This document shows positions 1 to 5,847 of a stretch of 11,137 nt of DNA, piece by piece (within the stretch, counting starts at the first letter, position 1; each line of letters begins with the position of its first letter). The position numbers were made by a program, and so were the translations under genes. The DNA is from an uncultured Desulfobacterales bacterium (lineage in GTDB: Bacteria > Desulfobacterota > Desulfobacteria > Desulfobacterales > G020354645), in contig CAMYNZ010000216.1 of the NCBI GenBank assembly GCA_947259865.1, forward strand, positions 1 to 11,137. The letters are read 5' to 3'. A model generated the notes under the pieces. The model worked only from the letters and a program-made list of their open reading frames with translations, was not told where the DNA came from and searched no databases.

Positions 1-16
1 TAATCTCCATCGATTG

Positions 17-32
17 AGCAAGAGGCGTGCCA
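17..32 (-). promoter_or_regulatory. Sigma-54 (RpoN) -24/-12 promoter reading leftwards
   Basis: On the minus strand, positions 32 down to 17 read TGGCACGCCTCTTGCT. This matches the sigma-54 consensus TGGCACG-N4-TTGCW at every defined position, with correct spacing between the GG (-24) and GC (-12) doublets. The GC doublet is at 19-18, so transcription should start near position 6-7 and leave the window at once. The nearest gene on the right is a sigma-54-dependent response regulator on the same strand, whose stop codon is about 240 bases away. The controlled gene lies outside the window and is unknown. Confidence 0.8.
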
Positions 33-196
33 TTAAAAAAAATATTGATAAGTAACTGAAAATATTATCATTAGTACAAACATGGATTTGAGGAAGCAAT
101 AAAGTGAAGGGAATTAACTACACATTCAGCACTATAAAAACAGGGAACACGAATATAAGGAAACAAGTCAATGGGTTCGATACGAAGGGGATTCCA

Positions 197-210
197 TACA
201 CCACTGTGTA
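197..210. repeat. Short inverted repeat, possible activator-binding site
   Basis: TACAC and GTGTA flank a 4-base spacer. The site lies within enhancer range upstream of the sigma-54 promoter at 17-32, so it might be an operator for the adjacent regulator. A repeat this short can arise by chance. Confidence 0.2.
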
Positions 211-274
211 GGATAGGAAATAAAAATAGGTAAATTAGGTAATACCCGCAGGATATGGATTTTTGAAATAGCCG

Positions 275-1627
275 TTAGTTCCTGAAATCAGCCGGATTCA
301 ACTTGTATTTCTTAAGCAGCTCGTAAAGATCGGCGCGATACTTGCCGGCCAGTTTGGCAGCCTGACTGACGTTACCATTCGTGAGTTCAATCAGCTGCAC
401 CAGATAGTCCTTTAAAAAATCATCTTTGGCCTGCTTCAATGGTCTGATTCGGTTTTCTTTGATTCCATGTTTCGGCAGAACCAGGTCATCGGTAATCTTA
501 TTCTGATCGGTCAGGGCGATGGCACTTTCAACTGTATTTTCCAACTCCCTGACATTGCCGGGCCAGGAATGGTGCAGCAGCTTTTGGATGGCCAAAGATG
601 AAAACCCCTTAATTTCTTTTTGTATTATATCGGCATATTTGCTCAAAAAATGCTTTGCCAGCAGGGGAATATCTTCTTTTCTTTCCCTTAGCGGCGGTAT
701 CTTAATCAAAATAACGTGAACACGATAAAATAGATCTTTTCTAAAACGGCCCTTGTCAACCTCCGCCGCCAAATCTTTGTTAGATGCTGTTATTATCCGG
801 GTATTTACTTTGATGGTTTTGCTTCCACCCAGCGGATAAAACTCTCTTTCTTCCAGGACCCGCAATAGCTTGGTCTGCATCGTCTGGGGCATTTCCGAAA
901 TTTCATCCAGAAAGAAAGTGCCGTTATGGGCTTCGACAAATAGTCCCTTTTTATCCCTGTCGGCGCCGCTAAAGGCGCCTTTTTTGTATCCAAAAAGCTC
1001 ACTCTCCAGCAAGGTTTCAGGGATCGCCGCGCAATTGATGGCCACAAAGGGCTCATTTCTGCGCGAACTGGCCAGGTGCAGAGATTTTGCAATCAACTCC
1101 TTGCCGGTACCACTTTCCCCTTCGATATGGACTGTGGAATCAATGTCTGCGGCCTGGGCAACCTGTTCCAGCACCTTTCGCATGCCATGACTGTTGCCGA
1201 TAATGTTGTTAAAACCGTATTTTTCATCACACAGGCAACGAAGATTTTTGACTTCTTTAGAAAGCCGGCTTTTCTCCAGGCAATTATTGATTTGCAACAA
1301 AAGCTCTTGATAATTAAATGGTTTGGTCAAATAATTAAAGGCACCTTTTTTCATCGCCTGTACCGCGCTGTCGATGCTGCCGTGAGCGGTGAGGATGATG
1401 ACGGGCAAATCCGGATTTGTCAGATGGAGGTTTTCCATCAATTCGATCCCATCCTCTTGTTTTAATATGAGATCAATAACCGCCAGATCGATCTCCTTAT
1501 TTTCGCTAAATTTTAGCGCCTGCTTTGCGTCGGTTGCTTTAAATACCCGGTATCCTTCTGCTTCCAGTCTCATCTGGATAACCGTCAAAACGTTTTGATC
1601 ATCATCGACTACCAGTATATTGTCCAT
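275..1627 (-). CDS. glrR: Sigma-54-dependent response regulator, GlrR/QseF type (NtrC family)
   Basis: This is a 450-residue cytoplasmic transcription activator with receiver, AAA+ ATPase and DNA-binding domains. The receiver (about 1-120) has the acidic cluster D8-D10, phospho-acceptor D52, T80 and K102. The AAA+ domain (about 140-375) has Walker A GESGTGKE (170-177), a GAFSGA loop (217-222) that contacts sigma-54, and Walker B FFLDEI (238-243). The C-terminal helix-turn-helix (about 405-445) closely resembles that of E. coli GlrR, with NGNVSQAAKLAG and a final ADF motif. Length equals the family norm (about 445). The ATG at 1625-1627 was chosen because the receiver fold begins there and AAGAGGA lies 6-7 bases upstream; an in-frame extension to 1792 only translates repeat DNA. 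The partner kinase is encoded at 2911-4365. The usual threonine of GAFTGA is serine here, which is probably still functional. Confidence 0.93.
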   Translation of the reverse strand: MDNILVVDDDQNVLTVIQMRLEAEGYRVFKATDAKQALKFSENKEIDLAVIDLILKQEDGIELMENLHLTNPDLPVIILTAHGSIDSAVQAMKKGAFNYLTKPFNYQELLLQINNCLEKSRLSKEVKNLRCLCDEKYGFNNIIGNSHGMRKVLEQVAQAADIDSTVHIEGESGTGKELIAKSLHLASSRRNEPFVAINCAAIPETLLESELFGYKKGAFSGADRDKKGLFVEAHNGTFFLDEISEMPQTMQTKLLRVLEEREFYPLGGSKTIKVNTRIITASNKDLAAEVDKGRFRKDLFYRVHVILIKIPPLRERKEDIPLLAKHFLSKYADIIQKEIKGFSSLAIQKLLHHSWPGNVRELENTVESAIALTDQNKITDDLVLPKHGIKENRIRPLKQAKDDFLKDYLVQLIELTNGNVSQAAKLAGKYRADLYELLKKYKLNPADFRN

Positions 1628-1663
1628 GGATGTCCTCTTGTTTAGAATTGGTTGCAAAACCGC

Positions 1664-1701
1664 GCCTGAGGCGGGCAAGCCCCATTTTATCCGCCTCAGG
1701 C
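1664..1701. repeat. Inverted repeat just upstream of the response regulator
   Basis: An 11-base arm, GCCTGAGGCGG (1664-1674), is repeated as its exact reverse complement at 1691-1701, with a 16-base spacer. It starts 37 bases before the regulator start codon. In a transcript coming from the kinase and lipoprotein genes it would form a stable stem in the leader, but no T-run follows it on the minus strand. Confidence 0.7.
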
Positions 1702-1719
1702 GGGCTAATGCCCGATAAG

Positions 1720-1767
1720 TCCGCCAGAGATCTTTGGCGGACCAGTCCGCCAGAGATCTTTGGCGGA
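1720..1767. repeat. Two tandem 22-base palindromes in repeat copy 1
   Basis: Two identical 22-base units (1720-1741 and 1746-1767) are separated by CCAG, giving a 26-base period. Each unit is a palindrome with arms TCCGCCA and TGGCGGA around a GATC centre, with one mismatched pair. The same layout, with diverged sequence and a CTAG spacer, occurs at 10949-10996. Confidence 0.85.
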
Positions 1768-1862
1768 TTGCAAACCGATAAAAAATGCTCACGCATGAAT
1801 TAGGTTAACCCGTTGAGCCCGTTGGCCCGTTCGCCGGTTATAAATCGGATGGATTCCTTTCG

Positions 1863-1927
1863 ATCGCGGCTGAAAGCCGCTCCCACACATGCATCATCGA
1901 TATGTGGGAGCGGCTTCCAGCCGCGAT
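1863..1927. repeat. REP-like long hairpin inside repeat copy 1
   Basis: The left arm starts ATCGCGGCTG (1863-1872) and continues through 1887. The right arm runs 1903-1927 and ends CAGCCGCGAT. About 25 positions face each other with a single A.C mismatch (1873/1917), around a 15-base loop. The sequence type (GTGGGAGCGGCTT plus CAGCCGCGA) resembles repetitive extragenic palindromes that I recall as abundant in Pseudomonas and other genomes and mobilised by REP-associated tyrosine transposases. No such transposase is in this window. Confidence 0.75.
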
Positions 1928-2119
1928 ATATCCGGCAAACCGAATATTGCGCCCCCGCGTTGGCGGGATAACACATCTGATTATATCGATTCAGGCGTGG
2001 CTTGTCCGCCTCAGGCGTGGTTTTGAAGTCAACGACCATCCGCAGAGCGGGTGGCTAGAATTTTCGGCCAGAGGCTGAAAAGGCAAAAGCACATCAGTGC
2101 GTTAATCGGTGCACTTGCA

Positions 2120-2140
2120 ACCGGGTGTGAAACACCCGGT
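2120..2140. repeat. Perfect 9-bp hairpin, possible terminator
   Basis: ACCGGGTGT (2120-2128), the loop GAA, and ACACCCGGT (2132-2140) form a perfect stem. Only a weak T-run (TTTGTAT) follows on the plus strand, and none on the minus strand that carries the genes. Call it a stable RNA or DNA hairpin; a terminator role is only possible. Confidence 0.5.
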
Positions 2141-2234
2141 TTGTATGGCAAGAAACCACTTCTAGCATTAGTAATCAGCCGGTTTATAGATTTCATTGGA
2201 AAAATATCTTGATTCGCTTATAAACTAACTTATA

Positions 2235-2274
2235 CGCAAGATTTATGCCTGTTTGATACAACATGAATCTTGCG
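2235..2274. repeat. 13-bp hairpin downstream of the lipoprotein gene
   Basis: CGCAAGATTTATG (2235-2247) faces CATGAATCTTGCG (2262-2274) across a 14-base loop, with one T/G position. It lies about 90 bases past the lipoprotein stop and could stabilise or end the upstream transcript. No T-run follows it on the minus strand. Confidence 0.5.
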
Positions 2275-2362
2275 AGTTTCAAATATTTGGGGGGTCACAT
2301 TATTGTTGCCCCGCTCGTGCTGAAAATATAGACCAGCAAGCCAGGGCGTTTGGCGGTAATAT

Positions 2363-2971
2363 TCAGGGAATGGTCTTCCTTTTCTTTTCTTCAATCTTTA
2401 AGTCTATTTCTTTCAGGCGCTTGATATTGCGCTTTAACTCCCGGATTTCTTTTTTTTGATTTTTAACCTTTTGAGCATATTCGTTTTGTAACTTCTTATT
2501 TTGTGACTGTTTCTTTTTAACCTGTTTAAGCCGGAGGTGTAATTTCCCGATATCTTGCTTTTTTGTATTCAGGGTCGCTTCCAGGTCCTGAATGCGACGC
2601 AGGTGCATTATCCATAACTCAGCCTGACTTCTCAAATTGCTGTTGGGATAATTGTTGATGAGTTCCTGAAAGGCGGTCGTAGATTTTTTTATATTTTGTT
2701 TTGGATTTTCGGGATGCGCATGAACCAGTCCTATCTGATAGAGCGCCTGGTCACCCAGTGAACGCGAAAATAATTCAAAAGCCGTCCGGCTTTCTCTCAG
2801 CGCGGCCTCAAAGTTTCTTCTTTCCATGTAATATCTGGACAATGCGAGATGCTCCTCGGATTTCCACTTCTCAGGATAATAGAGGCATCCCTCGAGTCCC
2901 ATTAAAAATATTATGCAACCGGCAAGGCAAAAAAGAAGGTGCTTCCTTTGCCGGGCGTGCTGGTCGCCCAT
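2363..2971 (-). CDS. QseG/YfhG-like lipoprotein with TPR-like helices and C-terminal coiled coil
   Basis: This 202-residue protein probably sits in the outer membrane or periplasm. The N-terminus has a basic RQRK stretch (7-10), a hydrophobic core (12-26) and a lipobox LEGC with lipidated C29; LAGC (16-19) is a second, less likely lipobox because the hydrophobic run before it is very short. Residues about 38-115 form TPR-like helical pairs (for example YYMERRNFEAALRESRTAF). Residues about 120-197 are highly charged and should form a long coiled coil. It lies between the kinase and the regulator, the place held by QseG in enterobacteria, where that lipoprotein connects to the kinase QseE; the same role here is inference. 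The ATG at 2971 overlaps the kinase gene by 61 bases. No later start keeps the signal peptide, and a G-rich run lies just upstream as a possible ribosome site. Confidence 0.82.
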   Translation of the reverse strand: MGDQHARQRKHLLFCLAGCIIFLMGLEGCLYYPEKWKSEEHLALSRYYMERRNFEAALRESRTAFELFSRSLGDQALYQIGLVHAHPENPKQNIKKSTTAFQELINNYPNSNLRSQAELWIMHLRRIQDLEATLNTKKQDIGKLHLRLKQVKKKQSQNKKLQNEYAQKVKNQKKEIRELKRNIKRLKEIDLKIEEKKRKTIP

Positions 2972-4365
2972 ATCTGCCCCCCATGGTCTGTAACGATATA
3001 TTTGGCGATGGACAGACCCAGACCCGATCCCCTGATCCTGTGTCCATCTGCATGTCCCCGTGAATATTTATCAAAAATAATCTGAAGATTCTCTGTGTTT
3101 ATACCCATCCCGGTATCTGATACAGCCACGCACACGAAATTTTTCTTACGGTTGAAGGGGACTGTTTGAATGAATATCCGCCCTTTTTCAGACGTAAATT
3201 TCAGTGCATTTGCAATTAGGTTTTCCAGGACCTGACCAATCTTTTCTTCATCAATGAGTACGGCCGGCAACTTTTGAGGAGGTTTTAGTTCAAGATTAAT
3301 CTTTTTGCTCCGGGCAATAGGCCTGAGTTTTTTGACGGTTCGTTCAATGACCGCAATCAAATTGCAGGTGGTAAACCGGTATTCCATCATTTGCGCTTCC
3401 ATTCGTGAAAAATCCAGAATCCGATTGACTGAATTTATCAACCTTTCACATTCTTCCTGTGTGATCGTCAGCAGTTGATGTTGTTTTTGCGCGTCACTGT
3501 TGTACGTCCCCTCCATGAGCATGCTCGAGGCTTCTTTTATGGCCGTCAGAGGCGTACGCAGCTCATGCGAAACATGGTTGATAAAATCAACCTTCTTTTC
3601 ATCCAGTCTTCTCAATTTATCACTCATTGTGTTGAAATCATCAGCCAGGGCTTTAATTTCAGGCGGCGCTTTGATTTGCGGGATTTTTTCGTATGTACCA
3701 AGGGCTAATTCTTTAGTTTTTTTCTGCAAAAGTATGATGGAGTGATTAATACTTCTGGTATTCAGAAATGAAATCAAAACACCCACCAACACTGTTAATA
3801 TCGCGGTAAATACGGTCATACTCAAAACCCGTTTACTGATCTGACTGGATGATAGTATTTTATTTTCCCTGTCTGATCTTACAATGTTCATTATTGTTTT
3901 GAGCTTACGGTTGATACCGTCTACGATATCGTCTTTTTTTTGCATATACTTTTTGTTTGGGATCTTCTGTCCTTTAGCCATCAATTCGGTCTCTTCCTTG
4001 GACAGAGAAATATACTCCCGATATAAACTTGCGGTCTCGGAAAACAAATTCTTCTTTTGGGCCGTGTTCATTCGAGGTTCACCGTCCTTCAGATCCCTGA
4101 CGATCAGGTCCTGAATATCCCGGAATTTTTTTCTGAAGTCCGGATCCTGGGAGATGAGGTATTTTCTCTCGAAACTCACCTGGGAAAATATGGCTTCCAG
4201 GAGATGCTCCATATGAGCCAGGGTGGCGCCATCTTCCGCAGTTCCCCGGATAAGAAGGTTTATCTGATTTAAATTAAAAGCCACATACACTCCCAATGCA
4301 ATGACCAATACCAGTATGGCGATGTAACCGAGTGTCAACCGCATCAAAAGTGACATTTTTATCAT
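2911..4365 (-). CDS. glrK: Membrane sensor histidine kinase, GlrK/QseE type
   Basis: This 484-residue inner-membrane kinase is the likely partner of the response regulator at 275-1627. TM1 spans about 10-30, a helical periplasmic sensor domain about 31-180, TM2 about 181-201, and a HAMP linker about 202-254. The phospho-acceptor is H267 in HVSHELRTPL. The ATPase domain shows the N box (N382, N386), G1 DTGMG (417-421), F box IIFDKYSRG (429-437), G2 GSGLGLS (446-452) and G3 GKGS (472-475), so all catalytic motifs are intact. The kinase, lipoprotein, sigma-54 regulator order and the SHELRTPLTAIKEA motif favour the GlrK/QseE group. The signal sensed is unknown. The start at 4363-4365 has a weak ribosome site; M4 is an alternative. 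The gene is preceded by a 206-base gap with a possible promoter. Confidence 0.9.
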   Translation of the reverse strand: MIKMSLLMRLTLGYIAILVLVIALGVYVAFNLNQINLLIRGTAEDGATLAHMEHLLEAIFSQVSFERKYLISQDPDFRKKFRDIQDLIVRDLKDGEPRMNTAQKKNLFSETASLYREYISLSKEETELMAKGQKIPNKKYMQKKDDIVDGINRKLKTIMNIVRSDRENKILSSSQISKRVLSMTVFTAILTVLVGVLISFLNTRSINHSIILLQKKTKELALGTYEKIPQIKAPPEIKALADDFNTMSDKLRRLDEKKVDFINHVSHELRTPLTAIKEASSMLMEGTYNSDAQKQHQLLTITQEECERLINSVNRILDFSRMEAQMMEYRFTTCNLIAVIERTVKKLRPIARSKKINLELKPPQKLPAVLIDEEKIGQVLENLIANALKFTSEKGRIFIQTVPFNRKKNFVCVAVSDTGMGINTENLQIIFDKYSRGHADGHRIRGSGLGLSIAKYIVTDHGGQIWATSTPGKGSTFFFALPVA

Positions 4366-4445
4366 GATCCCAACTCAGTTGTTATGGCTTAGTGTTCAGT
4401 AAAGAATTTAACTATTACGTTCGGGTGCTGCTTTTTTAGGGCTCA

Positions 4446-4473
4446 ATAGTATCATTTTTTGTTAAAAACGCAA
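4446..4473 (-). promoter_or_regulatory. Possible sigma-70 promoter for the kinase operon
   Basis: On the minus strand, TACTAT (4451-4446) is preceded by TGA, giving an extended -10 element. TTGCGT (4473-4468) lies 16 bases upstream as a weak -35. The site is about 80 bases before the kinase start. The -35 match is poor, so this is only a candidate. Confidence 0.25.
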
Positions 4474-4476
4474 CCC

Positions 4477-4504
4477 GCAACGATTGCAGCAGTCGTTGCT
4501 GCAA
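4477..4504 (-). terminator. Alternative hairpins after the decarboxylase, possible terminator
   Basis: GCAACGA (4477-4483) pairs with TCGTTGC (4493-4499). An overlapping pair, TTGCAGCA (4484-4491) with TGCTGCAA (4497-4504), excludes the first. On the minus strand a five-base T-run (4468-4464) follows eight bases later, further than in a standard intrinsic terminator. It lies about 70 bases past the decarboxylase stop and before the kinase promoter candidate. Confidence 0.25.
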
Positions 4505-4571
4505 TTAAGGTTCCTTCGCCTGGGTCGGTTCACAGCAGAAAACCATGAAAATGATAGCAGCCATTATATTG

Positions 4572-5777
4572 TTATTCGAAACGCCTGGTTTCACGGGCTG
4601 CAATCCTCAAAAATGCGGCCAGACTTTTGTCGACATCAGCCGCGGTGGTCGCCCAGGAAGTGACACTGATCCGCATGGCAGTGTGGCCCTGCCACACCGT
4701 GCCGCCGCACCAGCAGGTGCCGTCATTCTGTATGCCTTTAATTACGCGATTTGTGGTTTCGGCAACTTCGATGCTGCGAGCACGACGGGACATTTCGGGG
4801 ACGTGGTGATGGGGCTCGGGTCTTTCGTCACCTACCAGATAGGCGGCGCTTGTGGACATCGCAGCCCTGAGATAGTCTGGATTGCGACATATTATTATTC
4901 CACTGTCCTGGGGGACATTCAGCCACTTATGGGCATCGGTGGCCCAGGAGTCGGCCTGATTGACCCCGGCAGTCAGGTAGGCGTGTTCGGGTGCGGCTGC
5001 GGCCCACAGACCAAAGGCACCGTCCACATGTACCCAGGCCCCGGCTTGATGTGCGGCTGCACAGATCTCGTGAGCCGGATCAAAAGCACCGGTATTAACA
5101 TTTCCGGCCTGGAGGCAGATAATGGTTGAGTCAGATAATTCAGGTAGCGCATCGCTGCGCATTCTACCCAGTCCATCCACCGCAACCCGGATCAGACGGT
5201 CACGCCCAAAACCCAGCAGACTGAGCGCCTTCAATACACTGACATGTACCTCTTCACCAACGACGACTTTTATCGACGGCGCTTCAAACAATCCCCGGGA
5301 TTCAACATCCCAACCCTGTTTCTTTAACACAGCATGTCGGGCAGCGGCCAAACCTGCAAAATTGGCCATGGTGGCTCCGGTTGTGAACCCGCCACCCGCC
5401 TCCGACGGTAATGAGAAGATATCGAGCAACCAGCCGATTGAAATCTGATCCAGGGCGGCGGCCACCGGAGATGCGATATTTAAACCGGCGTTTTGATCCC
5501 AGGCGCCGGCAAGCCAGTTGGCTGCCAGGGACGCCGGCAACGCGCCCCCGACAACAAAACCGAAAAAACGTCTTCCGGCGGTGGCGACGGTGGCAGGTGA
5601 GCCGATCTCATCCAACTGCCTCAGCACGGTCGCCGGATCGGTGGAATCATCGGGCAACGGTTCGTCCAATTCAGACAATCGATTAATGGCATCGGGTGAC
5701 GGGGCTACGCTACGCGATTCAAGTTCCGACAGGTAACGAGCCGCGCGTTCAGCCGCTGCATTCAATATATCTTTCAT
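4572..5777 (-). CDS. PLP-dependent group II decarboxylase, probably internally deleted
   Basis: This 401-residue protein belongs to the PLP-dependent decarboxylase family (glutamate, aspartate and aromatic amino-acid decarboxylases). The cofactor-stacking histidine lies in VGEEVHVS (H177), the PLP aspartate in HVDGAFG (D252), and the Schiff-base lysine in ATDAHKWLN (K284). The C-terminal motif GTCWCGGTVWQG is present. Close relatives as I recall them are about 450-470 residues and continue after RRAR..EV with a segment like WAALRSLGR...LNQVLVSFGD before the ETT motif. Here V338 joins directly to AETT, so roughly 50-60 residues of the C-terminal domain are missing in frame (junction near 4763). 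The ATG at 5775-5777 has GGAGG six bases upstream; the TTG just before it is too close to that site. It is last in a probable operon with the two genes upstream. Substrate unknown; activity doubtful. Confidence 0.88.
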   Translation of the reverse strand: MKDILNAAAERAARYLSELESRSVAPSPDAINRLSELDEPLPDDSTDPATVLRQLDEIGSPATVATAGRRFFGFVVGGALPASLAANWLAGAWDQNAGLNIASPVAAALDQISIGWLLDIFSLPSEAGGGFTTGATMANFAGLAAARHAVLKKQGWDVESRGLFEAPSIKVVVGEEVHVSVLKALSLLGFGRDRLIRVAVDGLGRMRSDALPELSDSTIICLQAGNVNTGAFDPAHEICAAAHQAGAWVHVDGAFGLWAAAAPEHAYLTAGVNQADSWATDAHKWLNVPQDSGIIICRNPDYLRAAMSTSAAYLVGDERPEPHHHVPEMSRRARSIEVAETTNRVIKGIQNDGTCWCGGTVWQGHTAMRISVTSWATTAADVDKSLAAFLRIAARETRRFE

Positions 5778-5847
5778 CAATATCCTCCAGCGGGTTCAGC
5801 TGCGAAATGGCACTGATGTTTATAGGAGGTGGCAAATAAGTTTCCAG

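Larger units (their letters stand above)
1..274. other. Gene-free, AT-rich region downstream of the response regulator
   Basis: No coding frame of useful length is visible here. The stretch is AT-rich compared with the genes to its right. It contains the sigma-54 promoter at 17-32 and a short perfect inverted repeat at 197-210 (TACAC, 4-base spacer, GTGTA). That repeat lies about 165-180 bases upstream of the -24 element, a distance usual for an enhancer site bound by a sigma-54 activator. I saw no TGTC-N12-GACA site of the kind reported for enterobacterial GlrR. No hairpin followed by a T-run is visible after the response regulator stop. Confidence 0.6.
1683..1942 (+). repeat. Composite dispersed repeat, copy 1
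   Basis: This is the first of two related copies; the second is at 10942-11137 in the same orientation. Shared parts, in order, are ATTTTATCCGCC; two 22-base palindromes four bases apart; AAATGCTCAC; AGGTTAACCCG(T/C)TGAGCCCGTTGG; AAATCGGATGGATTCCTTT (1842-1860); and CAAACCG (1936-1942). Between the last two parts this copy holds a long REP-like hairpin (1863-1927), whereas copy 2 holds a different one. There is no transposase in or near it, so it is probably a non-autonomous intergenic element. The direction given is arbitrary. Confidence 0.75.
1943..2362. other. Gene-free stretch between lipoprotein and response regulator genes
   Basis: No credible coding frame was found. A minus-strand frame across 1800-2039 only translates repeat DNA. 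Visible structure includes a small CCCGC/GCGGG hairpin near 1953-1966 and the ten-base TCAGGCGTGG repeated directly at 1991-2000 and 2011-2020. There is a wobble-containing stem at 2061-2081 (TTTTCGGCC and GGCTGAAAA), and two stronger hairpins at 2120-2140 and 2235-2274. In enterobacteria the corresponding gap between qseG and glrR is short or absent, so this DNA may have been inserted into the operon. Confidence 0.55.

Noticed and set aside
521..535. TGGCAC sequence considered as another sigma-54 promoter
   Set aside because: It lies inside the regulator gene and has no TTGC element at the correct distance.
1720..1767. Tandem palindromes considered as a CRISPR array
   Set aside because: There are only two units with a 4-base spacer and no cas genes. 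The same structure recurs in the other copy of the dispersed repeat.
1628..1792. N-terminal extension of the response regulator
   Set aside because: The 55 extra residues come from palindromic repeat DNA. The ATG at 1627 has a good ribosome site and starts the receiver domain exactly.
1800..2039. 79-residue open frame on the minus strand (contains GWKPLPHIDD and GAAFSRDRKE)
   Set aside because: It translates the composite repeat and REP-like hairpin. Peptides of this kind are a known product of such palindromes and not a gene.
4545..5129. 194-residue plus-strand open frame
   Set aside because: It is antisense to the decarboxylase, whose motifs are clear in the other strand. The frame shows no family likeness.
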